This document shows, one piece after another, positions 44,401 through 55,912 of a stretch of DNA of 64,000 nt. Source of the DNA: Ulva prolifera (Eukaryota; Chlorophyta; Ulvophyceae; Ulvales; Ulvaceae). Position 1 is the stretch's first letter. Every line of letters starts with the position of its first letter. The notes beneath the pieces were generated by a model. It was not told the origin of the DNA. It saw nothing but the letters and a program-made list of their open reading frames with translations, and did not search any database. The DNA lies in contig CM041197.1 in NCBI GenBank assembly GCA_023078555.1, forward strand, positions 3,457,999-3,521,998, in the 5' to 3' direction. The position numbers and the translations under genes are program-made.

Positions 44401-45984
44401 AGAATGTAGATGTCACACTTTACACGCATGGCATGTGGCCCCAAAGTTCTGGATTTGGCAAAGTATGTACAGGTTGACATTTGCACATGCATAGGGACCT
44501 ACCGCATGCCTCTTCAATGACACAGTCCTACTCTGCAGGTGCTGGAAGGCCTACCTCCCATACTCCAAGCCGCAATCATCGAGGCCGCACCCTCCTCCGA
44601 TCTCTCGGCCCTCCTAGCCACCCTCCCCTTCTGGGCCGCTTTCACCGCGCTCAAGGTGCATGCCGCCGCCGCAGCCACCACCGCACCGGCCGTGCGCACC
44701 TGGCTCGAGGGCACCGGCCTGCACCTCTCCGCAACTTTCGCGCCGCCGCCGCACAACCCCGCCGCCGCCCCGCACGTCTCCACCCTAGAGCTCACCGGCC
44801 TCCTCCCCCACGGCCCGTCCTGGGGGGCCGCGCGCCATGCGTACGCCGACGGCGACATGGCGGCCCTCATCCGCAGCATCTGTAGCCACCGCGGCCTCGA
44901 GGAGCTATCGCTGTCCGGCGTCCGCCTCGGGCCGGAGAGCGCGGCCGCGCTGCGCGCCGGGCTCCCGGCCATGTACGCGCTGCGGCGGCTAGAGGTGTGC
45001 AACACCGGCGCCGACCTGCACGACCCAGCGCTCGGCGGCGTGGCCCTGCAGCAGCTCCACCTAAGCCACGTCCGCGCCGGCCCCGGCGCATGCGACGCCG
45101 GCGGCTTTGCAGCGCAGCTCACCAATAGGGAGCAGCTGACTGCGCTATCCCTCACGTCGTGCCGCCTCGGCGTGGCGGGCTGGCGGCAGGTGATCGCGAA
45201 GGTCTCGGAGCTCCCGTACCTGCACACCCTGGTGCTGGAGCGCAATCGCCACCTGCGGGAGGCCCTGAGGGAGATGCTCGTCGCAGAGAGCATGCGTGCG
45301 GATGATGGCATCGACGCGCCGGCGACGCTCCTGCGATGGCCAAGTCTCGAATTGCTGAGCCTCAGGAGCTGCAGCAGCCATACCGCTGAAGGCAAATCAT
45401 CTGTGGCCACCATTGACACGATCGCATGTGGCTCCAACGCTGGCCTCGTGGCGTTCGTCCAGGGGCTGACAGGACTCACGTCGCTCACCCTGGCACAGGC
45501 CGGGCTCGACGGGGAGGACGCGGCGGCGGCTGTCGCGCCGCTGCGGCGGCTGCGCGCGCTGAAGCTGCTCGGCAATCGGATCAACGGCGCCGGTATGCGT
45601 GCGCTCGCGCCGCGCCTGCCGCACCTCGAACACCTCTCGAGCCTCGATCTCAGCCTGAACCAGCTCGGCGACGAGGGGGCCGCCGCCCTTGCGGCCACAG
45701 CACCATTCCTCCACCAGCTGGAGGTGTGCAAGCTGTGCCACAACGGCATCGGAGACGCGGGCGCGCGGGAGGTGTTTGCGGCTGTGACGGCCGTGCGCGC
45801 GCTGCGCGACCTGCGCCTCGTAATGAATTCGATCACCGACGTGGTCGCGTTAGATCTCGCGGCGGCACTGCCGCGCCTGCGGTCGCTGGAGAGTGTGCAC
45901 CTGCACCACAACGCGGTCGGCCGGGCAGCGCAGGCCGCGGTGCGGTCGTCCGCGAGGAGCGTCGGCTGCGACGTGCGCTTCTGA
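41475..45984 (+). CDS. BTB-like / F-box-like / LRR protein, three exons
   Basis: Exons 41475-41807, 44120-44254 and 44539-45984 join in phase 0 (CTGCAG|GTGCGC .. GCCGCAG|GTGGCG; CTCGGG|GTCTGC .. CTCTGCAG|GTGCTG). They give 637 residues from an ATG in good context (GCCATGG). Residues 1-156 look like a BTB/POZ domain: LYICASALERSSVLRGL, then SASAFEAWLDIV, then QLRQLLQ joined to VAVALGDAHTAAAACADIAD. Next comes an F-box-like LPPILQAAIIEAAPSSDL..LPFW. Then follow about a dozen RNI-type LRRs, such as LRALKLLGNRINGAGMRALA and LSSLDLSLNQLGDEGAAALA. Such proteins are typically substrate adaptors of cullin ubiquitin ligases (inference). The donor of intron 2 (GTCTGC) is unusual. Intron 1 is 2.3 kb and full of mobile elements. 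Confidence 0.75.
42448..42512 (+). repeat. 29-bp retroposon tail between 18-bp direct repeats
   Basis: cttccacacccacagcct occurs at 42448-42465 and 42495-42512. Between them are 29 bp (gttttctcccgttcactctt then ttgtaaatt), the 3' end of the family also found at 6711 and 54829. This looks like a severely truncated insertion with an 18-bp target duplication. It lies in intron 1 of the BTB/LRR gene. Confidence 0.7.
42530..43063. mobile_element. Non-autonomous hAT transposon, 534 bp
   Basis: The ends CAGAGTTGCATTAATACG and CGTACTAATGCAACTCTG are inverted repeats with one difference. The 8-bp target duplication cttccaat is perfect (42522-42529 and 43064-43071). The interior is rich in TACGCG/CGCGTA motifs and has no transposase. 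It lies in intron 1 of the BTB/LRR gene. Confidence 0.88.
43101..43130 (-). repeat. Second short retroposon tail, inverted
   Basis: The complement reads tgttttctcccgttcactct then tttgttaatt, the same tail as at 42466-42494. Local tatagaca repeats on both sides (near 43093 and 43142) suggest an independent insertion, not the far end of one large inverted-repeat element. Confidence 0.55.
43249..43305. repeat. Perfect palindrome: 28-bp arms, 1-nt centre
   Basis: Arms begin agctcctggaccccccagaa and meet at cctcccggggagg, with the complement following and no loop beyond one G. It lies in intron 1 of the BTB/LRR gene. A (cggccgcggctg)-type short tandem (43330-43375) and a LINE tail (about 43417-43450) follow. 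Confidence 0.9.
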
Positions 45985-45999
45985 AGCCTCGGCGACCGC

Positions 46000-46984
46000 C
46001 AGAACGAGGTTCCCTTGGCCATCTATAAGCCCGCGATGCTGAACAGTGCAGGTCGCTGTGGGGGCTGTGCATGACTGTGTCTGTGATTGTTGAGGTAGCT
46101 ATGTGAGGGAGTGGCGGGGAGCCATGTGAGGGGTGGGCGGTTTTCAGTCTGTCAGCTCGGAACGATGCAAATTGTCTGCTTTGATACAAGTTGATGGGAT
46201 GGGTATAACGCACACCGGGGAGGGGGGTATGGGTGTAGTTTGACTGTCGCAGCGATCGCGGTGTGACCGCGGCGAGCCGGTGCATCACATCGCTGTGCCT
46301 TGAATTTGCGCGAACGTGTGAGAGTGCTGGAGCCCTGTCTTTCTTTGTTGCACGGCCAGCACTCATGACGGGGTTATGTATGAGACGCGTGTGCTTGTGC
46401 TATCGGCTGTGCTATCAGCCCCTAGAACAAGCCTGGTGCATGCATGTATGGTCGATGTTGGGGGGGGGGGGGGGGGGGGGGGGCAGTGGATTCCACCTGC
46501 TTGGCGACGCGCTATATGCGCTGACGATGCATGTTGTAGCGAGCAGCTGTGCCCACTCTGCTGGGGGGCAGTAGATCTGATCACAAAAATAACGCCAGCA
46601 GGGCAGTAGTCCCGGGCCAGTGCGCTGGTTGTGTGCATGACAGTAGAGCCGGGCTGTGTCTCTGTAGTGTGAAGACAGTATGCGTGAACTCTATAGCAGC
46701 CACTAGGTACGAAGTTGACCAGTAGATCTGATTAGGAGGCGCCAGTGAGGCAGTAAGAAAGGGCCAGTGAGCCAGCAATATGCAGGCACTATGCTACGTA
46801 GCATTGTGCCTGTATACCAGTAGCGTACTAAATAGTATTGAGCCGATAAACATGTAGTATGTGTACATGCTGTACCAGCATGAGGGTGTGTCCGGTTCCC
46901 GAGTGCCCCCGTGGATCTGAACAGACGGGTAGCACCAGTAGGTAGTAGCAGATGGCAAAGTGGCAGTTGCGTGAAGAGAATGAC
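46000..46984. other. Intergenic downstream of the BTB/LRR gene
   Basis: Contains a 24-nt poly-G run at 46460-46483. No gene recognised. Confidence 0.5.
46460..46483 (+). repeat. Poly-G run, 24 nt
   Basis: An uninterrupted run of 24 G, preceded by gtcgatgtt and followed by cagtggattcc. Confidence 0.95.
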
Positions 46985-47300
46985 AGCTTTCATATATATA
47001 GTAATGTAAATATAGTAGTGTAAATCTATTGTAATGTAAATCTGAATTTACTGAGCCGTATCCTATTGGACATTGATCACTCCGAGTTGACGGGACCAAA
47101 CATGCCGAAGGGGCAAACCACCTGGAAACCCCCCTCAGACGACCTATGCAACTCACAGGGCCTCCTGCTGTGCTAAGCGAGGCGGTCACGCACGGCCGGC
47201 TCGATTTCCCAAAGCGTACGCCGAATCGAACCCACGACCACTGCGTGTTGGTGTGTCCAGCCGGCAAGTGCACGACCCAGTGATATGGGCGCTATGACCG
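46985..47300 (-). mobile_element. tRNA-related SINE, longest copy
   Basis: On the minus strand a B-box-like gggttcgattcgg lies at 47233-47221, with a weaker A-box-like region upstream (about 47280-47260). A body shared with the copy at 59.94-60.12 kb follows (gagttgc..agggcctcct in complement). The shared 3' block ggatacggctcagtaaattc comes next. It ends in short tandem ATTTACATTA-type repeats (47040-46995). Head, body and simple-repeat tail fit a tRNA-derived SINE. The tRNA fold itself is degenerate. Confidence 0.6.
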
Positions 47301-50300
47301 GATGCCACTGGCTTGCGATGACCTGCTTTTATGACTGGAAGGTTTCAATAAAAACTTATAGGAAGTAAAAACAACCCATTTCAAATCAGTGGCATAGGGC
47401 CAGTAGCCGGAAGGCAGTGAAAGCCAGCTGCAGTGGGTGCACCCCGGCGCAAGCGCACCTGCTCTACACCTGTCGCACATCTCACCGGAACTGGATACAT
47501 GCAAAGCCAAGGAGCCAGTAAAACTGGGCCAGCGTGCCAGTAGTGATTCGTGAGTAGACAGAGCTGTGCCTGTTCCTGAAGCCAGGAGCCAGTGTCTCGC
47601 ACACCTTTCGATGCACCGTGATCATGCACACACTTCATGGAGGCAGCACGAGCGGCCGCCCATGGGCCTGCGTGCCAGCCTTCGCGGTTCTGTGGACGGC
47701 AGCCACCTTGGTGCCTGAAACGTCTGAGAGTGTCTGAGGATGATCAGATGCCAAAGCGCAACCCTCCGGTGCGCTGCGCTCCCGACCAGGAACGGAAACG
47801 GGGTGTAAATGACAGGCAGCTTCCACAAGGTGGTGCTACAGAGTCCAGCTGCTGGCGGAGTTTGGCCAGCCTGGATTGAATTAGGGCTGCTGCTATCGCT
47901 CACAGTGCTGCTGGCTTACGTCTGGCAATAAACACGAGATCCAAAGTATGCTACAGGCACCCGCGGCGGGTGCCAGCAACCCTGCGCTACAATGGCTTGA
48001 CTGGCAACTGCAGCACAGTCTTGGAAGCACAGGATTTGGCAGAGCATCTGGGTTTTCCCAAATGGCGATGTATATGCACAGAATGCTGCCCCGGGTGCAG
48101 CATGCTGAGCAGAGGTGTAGAGACAGCTCTGCGGCTGCACTGGCGATGGCCGCATGTATGCTCTGTGACGCCCCTCTTTGAGTTCCCCTCTATGAGTTCG
48201 TGCACGGGATCTCCGCCCTGTATACACCTGATACCTTACTTCTATGCAGCGATGCCAGCCAGGTTGCCCTTCCGAGGGAGTAACTGTACAACAACTGGTC
48301 AGCTGTGTTCAGTGGGGATTCTCCACATGCTGCTGGCAGCGATTATGCGTGAAACGATGTTTTGGAGTGCATGTCACCGACGCAAATGCACTTGCCTGAG
48401 ATCTGTTGTGGAAAGTTCATCGCCGAGGCGTCCCGTTTCCACACATCAGCGACTGTGCAGTTCAGGGAGCAGCCAAACATGATAGAAAGTATGCAGCAAG
48501 ACTGAGACAGCACTACGGTGCCACCATGTGTCCGCGCAACGTGTGCATCGGTGACGAACACATTCGGCCATCACGGACTCGAACAGCACATGCCAAGTGC
48601 ACCTCATGGTCCTTCCATGAAGCATGTGCCGTGCGCATAACACACTCGAGGAAACCCTGCACAAAAGAATAGCTCTGGAATTAAATCACAGCATATCTGT
48701 AATCATTTATACCTAGTGTGCTTGAGCACTGCATAGTCGTTCAATGCATTCTCGCAAGGCAGTCCAGGAGAACGGTGTGCCCCTTCACCACTGTGTGAGG
48801 TCTGTACCACCACCGCCACCACAGGAAGAGTAGACGGCAATGCAATGTGCATCTCAACCACTGGCACAGACCACTTCGGGCTGCACTGGGCCGAGGCCTA
48901 GCGTACACCACCAAGGCAGGTGCCGCCAATCAGATCAGTGCGCCATCTTTGTGCTGTACTGCGGATGGGGCAAGGCATCTCTTGACGGAACCGCCTAATT
49001 CGATGACATGCTCGATGACACGTCAGGAAGGCGACCGTGGGCACGAACTGCACACACAAGCACGCAGCTGCTCTTACAGGGGCCTCATGAACGTGCTGCA
49101 ACTGCTGCAAACACCTGCCCAGATGACGATCTAGACTAACACCTACGGGTTGCACCCGCCTTTCAGTCACTCTTTCTCTCTCGTACCACGGCCTCCATCC
49201 CATGGAGCCTTACCACGATGTGGCCCCTGGTTCCACGCCAGCCCGGCCACAGCCATGATACAGTCTACGAAATCCCACTAACCCGGCACCCCCTCCTTTG
49301 CGCAGCCGCCTGCGGCTTCCCCGCTTTACCACGCAATTCACAATCAACCCCCCCGTAGCCACCCGCACCAGCAGCAGAACTCGCGTGGTGCTCGTCTCTT
49401 CGTATTTGCTCCCCCCCCCAGCCACCAGCGCCAGCACCGCCCTGCGCATGCCCTGTTCGCTACAGACAGTCAGAACCACAAGGTATCTTGTTAAAAGGTA
49501 CGGGATGGACCCGCTTCATTGCCTTCTGCTGTGGACAGAAGATGTGACATTGTGAGACGACGCAGCCCCCCCCCCCCCCCCCCCCCCCCCATCCCTGTGG
49601 CATCAGCACTGTCCTATATTACATGACTAACAGTCAAAGTCGCCTCCCGCATGGCCACACCGCCGCTGCCTCGCATCGCCACGGCCTCCCACAGCTGCTG
49701 TGAGGCGGCGGGGGCCCCAGTGCTGCACCTCGCAACGAACAGCCACCACACTCTGGCCTCCCGAGAGGAATAGCGTCAGTTGCTCAGCCGTAGACGGAGG
49801 GACACAGCGGCCAGTGCCGGACATGGCACCAGGCTGGACGTCACGGCGGCGCCGCCGCAGCGACGGTCACCTGCACCCCCAGGCCACACTGTCAGCCCGG
49901 CAGCGGTGCGTTGAGACACGCGCCCCACACGCCGCCTGCGTTGCTACGCCGCGTTGTTGTTATGCCCTACAGGCCCGGACGCACTGCTGGACCGCAGTGC
50001 TGGGCTGTCGCGCCTGATCACACAGAGAACATGCGACTGATCATCTATGTTCTCTACATAAACTTTCATGATTAGCGATGATGTGAATGGATGAACGTAG
50101 CGAAAATTTGTGTTCATGGGACCAGATGTGGATGACAGGCGGCCCGAGCCTGCAGTGGAGCCCGCGGTCCTTGTGGCAGGCATTTGTGAGCAGGGACAGG
50201 ATTTGCACAGGTCAGTGCATCCCATAGGATGTGCACAGGTCAGGCCCGGACACAGCGGCACTTCGGCTGCAGCCCCGCCAGCCACGGACTGGAGTTCAGG

Positions 50301-50334
50301 TGCGGCTGCCCTCTCAGCCACATCAAGTACACAC
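47301..50334. other. Mostly non-genic
   Basis: No domain recognised in 3 kb. A 25-nt poly-C run sits at 49566-49590. Frames at 49944-50330 (minus) may contain further 3' exons of the hnRNP Q-like gene but could not be spliced with confidence. Other ORFs lack motifs. Confidence 0.4.
49566..49590 (+). repeat. Poly-C run, 25 nt
   Basis: An uninterrupted run of 25 C between gacgacgcag and atccctgtgg. Confidence 0.95.
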
Positions 50335-51818
50335 CTGCGCACGCGGTCGCGCTCCCGGAAATCCCGTTCGACGAGGTCACGGTCACGCTCCAAAAACTCG
50401 CGGTCGCGCGACCGCCGCTCAACGTACTCCCGCGGCGTGTGAGCAGAGGCGCTGCCGCGGCCGTTGGCTGCGCCGGCCCCCGTGCCGCCGCCCCGGCCGC
50501 CGCGGCCCCCGCCGCGGCCACCCCGCCCGCCGCCGCCGCCCGCCCGGTGGGGGTCCCGCTCTTCGTGGTATCGGCGCAGCATGCCCATGAGGTAGCCCGC
50601 CGGGTTGTTGATTTTCTCATGGTCACACTTGGCAAACTCGTGGATGATCTGCGAGGCGGGAGGTCACTGAGATGCATGCTGCACATGCATGATGACTGCC
50701 GAGCCGTGAATGCCTTCGCCAGACTCCCGCTATAAGACATGCGGTGTCGAGCGCTCTTGATGCGACGTGCGGACAAGTGCGATGTGCAGCTTGCAGGGCG
50801 TAGGGGAGCAGCGTAGGGAAGCTCCCGGGCAGCTGCTGCGCAGAATTCTGGCGCAGTCGCCCATGCATGCGCCCACAGCCGCACACAGTTGGGGTAGGGA
50901 ACACGGCGGAGTGGTGGCTGCCGGTGTCGGCCAACTAAGACCTTCAGCCTGTCAAACCTCCAGCCTTTGCGACACATCAATGTCAATGTCCAATAGGATA
51001 CGGCTCAGCAAATTCAGATTGACTGTGCTTTACATGGCAGTACTGGCCCTGCACATCCTGCGGTGCAAGTGGCGCAGCACTTCCCACACTCGTAACACGA
51101 CCCCGACGTGATTAGCGGGTGGCTCAAAGGCAATGCCCTTACTCGCCATGCCCCGGCGCGGAGCATGCACTTCCGCCTTGCTGCAGCCCACACGCAGACG
51201 CACATTGATCACCCAGCACACAGACGAACGGCTAACCATCAGGGACCCCGCAGGCCTCGGCTCCGGGAACGCAAGGACAGGCGGACAGCAGGCGGGAAGA
51301 GAGCAGGCCTCGATCACCCAGAACACAGACGAGACAGGGTCCCGGCAGCCAGATTTGATGAGAACTTTGCAGGGGGCAGGCGACGGCGGACTCGTCCACT
51401 ACACGGGCAGCGGGGGGTGCACCAGCACGTGTTGATCGCCGAGCACACAGACACGGCACGTGCTCGGGAGGAGTTGAGAGGAGACGCAAACACTGCCAGC
51501 GCGACACGCATGAGCAGGCGCCGGCAGGCGGCGGGGGGGGGCGCACCTCGACGGCGGCGTTGACGGGGAGATCGTTGAGGACCGCGATGCAGCGCTCCGA
51601 GAGGTCGTCGGGCGAGATGCGGCGGGCCTCCACCTCCCGGTGCACCGCGTCCTTCACGCGGCGCGACAGGTCCTCGATGTCGCCCGGCTGGTGGCCCTCC
51701 CCGAGGTCGGCCTCCTTCCGCAGCAGGCTCTGCGTCCAGTTATTGATGTTGCGCACGTCGCGCAGGTCCTTGTTGAGCACGATGCTCGCGACCTTGTCGG
51801 CCGTCTTGCGCTCGAGGT
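50335..51818 (-). CDS. hnRNP Q/R acidic-domain protein, partial (two exons)
   Basis: Exon 51818-51547 reads DLERKTADKVASIVLNKDLR..RKEADLGEGHQPGD.. and ends SERCIAVLNDLPVNAAVE at a GAG|GTGCGC donor. Exon 50648-50335 starts after CCTCGCAG with IIHEFAKCDHEKINNPAGYL, then MGMLRRYHEERD, and ends at CGCAG|GTGTGT. Across the junction this matches the N-terminal acidic (NURR) domain of hnRNP Q/R (SYNCRIP), where ERAIEAL..F....AL..L..F....L.....KSAFL.GV is conserved. A Gly/Arg-rich linker (RGGRGGGRGGRGG) and an Arg/Asp/Glu-rich helix (REFLERDRDLVERDFRERDR) follow. This suggests a nuclear RNA-binding or splicing role. No RRM is visible. The 5' exons and 3' end are unresolved. Confidence 0.65.
50975..51035 (+). 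repeat. SINE 3' fragment in the intron of the hnRNP Q-like gene
   Basis: The plus strand reads ccaataggatacggctcagc then aaattcagatt and a gctttacat tail. This is the complement of the shared block at 6797 and 47041. Truncated at its 5' end. Confidence 0.65.
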
Positions 51819-52699
51819 CTGCATGCATGCGCGCGTGGGGCGGCGCGGGCGGAGCTGGGGGGCGGGGCGCGGCGGGGGGCGGCGGGGCGGGTGAGCTGGG
51901 CGCTGGGGGGGTGGTTATGGTGGCAGGTGTGTGGGTGTGTGAGTGGGGGGTGCGGAGGGGGGCGGGGGAGGGGGAGCCTCCCGGGTGTCTTGCGGGAGCG
52001 CTGGTGTTGGGCACCTGCGGTGAGCGGGAGGCGGAGCCTTGGTGTTGTGGGTGTGGAATCGAGGTTCCTGGCATGGGTCTGCCGGTCTCAAAGGGGGGTG
52101 CGTGGAGGATGGACACTGGACAGCATGGCTGCGTGGCTGGTTGAAAGGAACGTGTGGAAGGGTCACACATAGTGGTGGGAATGGCTCAGGAGTCCTGCAG
52201 CGGCCTGGATCGATGGAGAAGTTGGGTCAGATGAGGTCTCAGCCAAGATCGCTGCAGATGTGGAATCAGCAAGAACCAGGGCAGCTGCGTGGTAGTAATC
52301 AACCAGGCGGAGTGTCGTGTGTGTGTGCCGCACTCGCACGCATACACAAGCGCAGTGAGCCGACCCGACAGCGAGTGCGCCCTGTTGACGGCAACATGTG
52401 TAACACGCGAGCAATGTATGGATTAGAGTGGGATCGTCGTATTCGACGGTGACAAAGCAGCCGTGGCGAGCGCAGGTGCAGTGACAGACTGGCGGGTAGT
52501 GCGAGCAGCCGGAGCGGGCGCGACAGGCGAAGCCGCAGACGCTCCACCAGTGCATAATTAAGGGCTACAGCAGCAATTTAATCAACTCTTGACAGCCAAT
52601 TCAGTTGAAGTGGGGGTATATGCGCGACGAGACGACTTGCAGACGTAACGACAGACAGTATCACTCACACTAAACGTATGGCACGAGTCTGGTGATACG

Positions 52700-52992
52700 T
52701 AGGACAAGCAGCTTCCGAAATGTATTATGCAGCCACGGCGGAACGCACCAAGCAAACCCGACCAGGTTGCGAAATCCAGATCCTGTCGCCCAAGACCGTG
52801 TTGTTCCAGGTGGTCAATCAACTGATTCTGCAAACACACAAACACAATGATATTGACTTTCACATGTCTTATACGACAGAGTAATTCGCGTGGGACGTCC
52901 GGTCCATGACATCTCAGTGACCCATCCGGGCCATCGACAGGCACGCACCACCCAGTCCCGCGCCTTCGGTGCAGGATCATCCTCTTGAACAC
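52700..52992 (-). CDS. Two exons of an unrecognised gene
   Basis: Exon 52992-52864 starts after TCTTCTTCAG and reads VFKRMILHRRRGTGWCVPVD.. to LLCRIRH (43 codons). After a 36-nt intron (GTGAAAG..TTTGCAG), a second exon starts at 52827 with NQLIDHLEQHGLGRQ, then DLDFATWSGLLGAFRRG. The phases agree (0 to 0) and the splice sites are good, so coding is likely. I recognise no family. The end of the second exon (near 52710) and the rest of the gene are not defined. It lies upstream of, and on the same strand as, the hnRNP Q-like gene, so it could be a 5' part of that gene. Confidence 0.4.
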
Positions 52993-54759
52993 CTGAAGAA
53001 GAGAACGAAGCTTTGCGCGGTGTGTGCACCAGCAGGAGCGCTTGATCGCGGACAGTATACGCGCCTGCCCACTAGCAGACGGAACGAAGACAGCAACAAC
53101 GCCAAACACACAACTGAAAATTCCTCACACACACCAGTCCACAGCAGGTCACACTGAACATTAGCTTTGTTGAGCATGGAGCGCTGGTATCAAACACGAT
53201 GCAGCCGCAAGTCAGCTGGCATGAATGCGCTTGTACTCGGCTACCTAAGCTGCCCAGACAAGATATCACGATGGCAGACATTATCATCATCCATTACCAT
53301 ACCTGTCCAGTGTGCAGGCATGGGCGACCGGGATCGTGACCGCCTTTCAGGCATGTGGTGATATGTACGGTCACTGCTCCCGTCCCGCACGACCAGCCCT
53401 CGTCCCATTTGCACTCACCAATACACAGAGGCAGACAGCTACGCAGAGATAGAGATCATGCCAGAATGTATGGCCTCCGGACGAATATGAACATCCGAAC
53501 ACAGTGTTGGTAACGGCCTCCGTCTGAGCTAGCTTCGGACTGCGCATGCGGGCAGCATCGAGAATACATGTGACATATTCAATCGCGCTGATTAATGCTT
53601 TCGGGCGTCACGTGGACCGCACCTCTGGGACTCCTGGGTCGCATTCCCGCACTGTGTCGTCTAAGGGCCTGTCGATGCACGCAAGGCGATTTCAGGATCC
53701 CGCCACGAGACTGACGCTTGCATGTCCAGATGCACCCTTTCTACAGCGTCCTAGACGCAGCCTTGCTCCATCACTCGAGGCCTGCTGCGGTGCATTTCAA
53801 CTGCAACTGACACATGTCAACCAAGGCGATGTTGCGCGTGCCGCGGTACAAGCCGGTACCGGGCATGCACTGGAAGCTTGGATGTGGCACCACCTTCCGG
53901 TCGAAAGCCAGGATCATACACGCAACAAAATGCAAGATCATGCGCATGCGACGCTCTATCTGGCATCTCTCGGCCCGCGCGACCTCGTCGGCTGTGCACG
54001 TATACCTCCCAACGCTCGAGCAATGTCAACGTCTTGAAAGACGATGAATGTATTTCGCGCATGCCCCATCTGCAGCACCGAGACGAACATCTGGAGGCCT
54101 TCGAAAGGTTTGCGATCGCTCCGTCAAGTCAAGTTTACTGCGCAAAGACACGCGCACGCGACCCGCAGTGGGGCAGCTTGATGGGCAGTCCATAATTTTG
54201 GCAATTCTCCTGTCAGAATATTGCAATGGCCTGCCAGGCACGTGCCGGCCGGAACCAGCACCCGCACCTATCCCCATGCGCACATCTGCCATTTCATGTT
54301 GCGTCGGGTCCATAATAACGTCATATATCTTGTCGACACCCACAACTGGGCTGATAGGCGATCGATGCGCGGCCTCGCAGCCTCACGTCAGCAGCGAAAG
54401 TCAGACAGTGCACTGCAACGCAGCATTCACGGCGGAATTTAGTATTCAACTCTTGCATGACATATGAGGATGCATCATGGGGGTGGCGGGTGTCGTTCTG
54501 GACATCCGTTCGTGCACACGTGTGAGTGAACTCACATACATGGCAACGCGGGATGATAATGTGCATGCATGCGGATCGGCCGCGACGTCAGGGCGCGGCC
54601 CCGCGGTCGCGCGGTGCCACGATGTCAATTCCGCGCGACAACTGGACCGCGGCGCCACTGTCTCTAGAGCCAGTCCGCAGGGCTGCCCTGGGGAGCTGGT
54701 GCAGTGCGGACATGCCCCCATGCGGAATCCCTGTAGCTCCGGAGGTAGAAATGCGTGTC

Positions 54760-54852
54760 GATTTGAACCGAGTGGACACCTTGCCCATCGGGTGTTGATT
54801 CGAATGAGATTCAGTTGTGGGATTTGTCTTCTCCCGTTCACTCTTTTGTAAG
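54760..54852 (+). mobile_element. Short retroposon copy, possibly tRNA-derived
   Basis: Has an A-box-like tgaaccgagtgg (near 54765) and a B-box-like tgattcgaatg (near 54796). Its tail ends cttctcccgttcactctttt then gtaa at 54852, shared with 6711, 42470 and 43101 (inverted). Confidence 0.5.
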
Positions 54853-55870
54853 ACCAATGAACACCGTGCCGATCGCAGTTGAGAGGCCGGGCTGCGGCAC
54901 CGACCTGCGCTCAAGATCACTCCTACGTACGATCAGTCGACTGAAACGAAGGTCGAACACACTTATGCGTGGCGTGATCTGGTAGCACGCCGACGCTTTC
55001 GTCTACCCGTTCAGTAACGATGGTGGCAAAGTAGCCTGGACTGGACCGCGCTGGGCTCCAGGCTCAGTGTCGTTCTGTGGTGAGATCCGAAGCTGGGCTG
55101 CCAAACTTGCGAGCCCACGCGGACATGTCAACATGCATGTAAGCAGCATGCAGCTTTATGAGAGCCATGCATATGCTATGGGTGTGGGCCGCGTTCGACC
55201 GTTCACGCAGTTCCAACCCATGCATGTGAGCTTCAGGTATGTCCGAAGCATGCATGATGGCACGAAATTGAGGCGCGCGAAGAGTGCCGTCAGCCGCACA
55301 GCACAATTTTGCCGGCTTCATGCCGTGTGACTGCCGAGCTGGCTTACATCACTTCTCCAGCGGCCATGACTGAGATGCAGAGCTCCATGCCGCGGCACTG
55401 AGTGCACTTTGCATAAGCAGCTGCATAAGCTTTGTAGCTCTCGACAGGCACCGTTGTGGCCACATCTGGCCGTGACCGCAGGGGCTTGTCATGGTTGCGC
55501 CTGTCTGACATACCTCATCACAATGCAACGCCCACACTCCCTCAAGTGGCCTGCCTCATCCTTGTATCTCGGGATAGCAGTTCTTGAGTGGAACAAAAGT
55601 TTCATCCCATTTGCATGCATGCATCCATGGATGTAAGTGAACTACAAGGACAGATGCAAAAGGTACAAACACACACTGTACCATCCACCGCGCAGCCCAC
55701 TTCCTGCAGGAGCTTGGGGTGCACCAGCTGAGCTGTGCTGAGTTGTACAACAGTGTGCTGAGGCGGTGTGCTGAGGCAGTGGCAGCCTACGTTTCTCAGA
55801 TACATGGCACTGACACAACAACTGTGCTTCACAAAGCATGCTTCATGAAGCACAGCCATAACTTATAAGT

Positions 55871-55912
55871 GCCTCCTCGTCGTGGTCCCCGCAGGGACCA
55901 CGACAAGGAGGC
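55871..55912. repeat. Hairpin: 19-bp arms, one mismatch, 4-nt loop
   Basis: gcctcctcgtcgtggtccc and its complement surround cgca. It could be a foldback fragment. I see no gene beside it for which it would act as a terminator or regulator. Confidence 0.75.

Noticed and set aside
44514-46022. 502-residue minus-strand ORF
   Set aside because: Antisense shadow of the LRR exon at 44539-45984, which has clear leucine-rich repeats and splice support.
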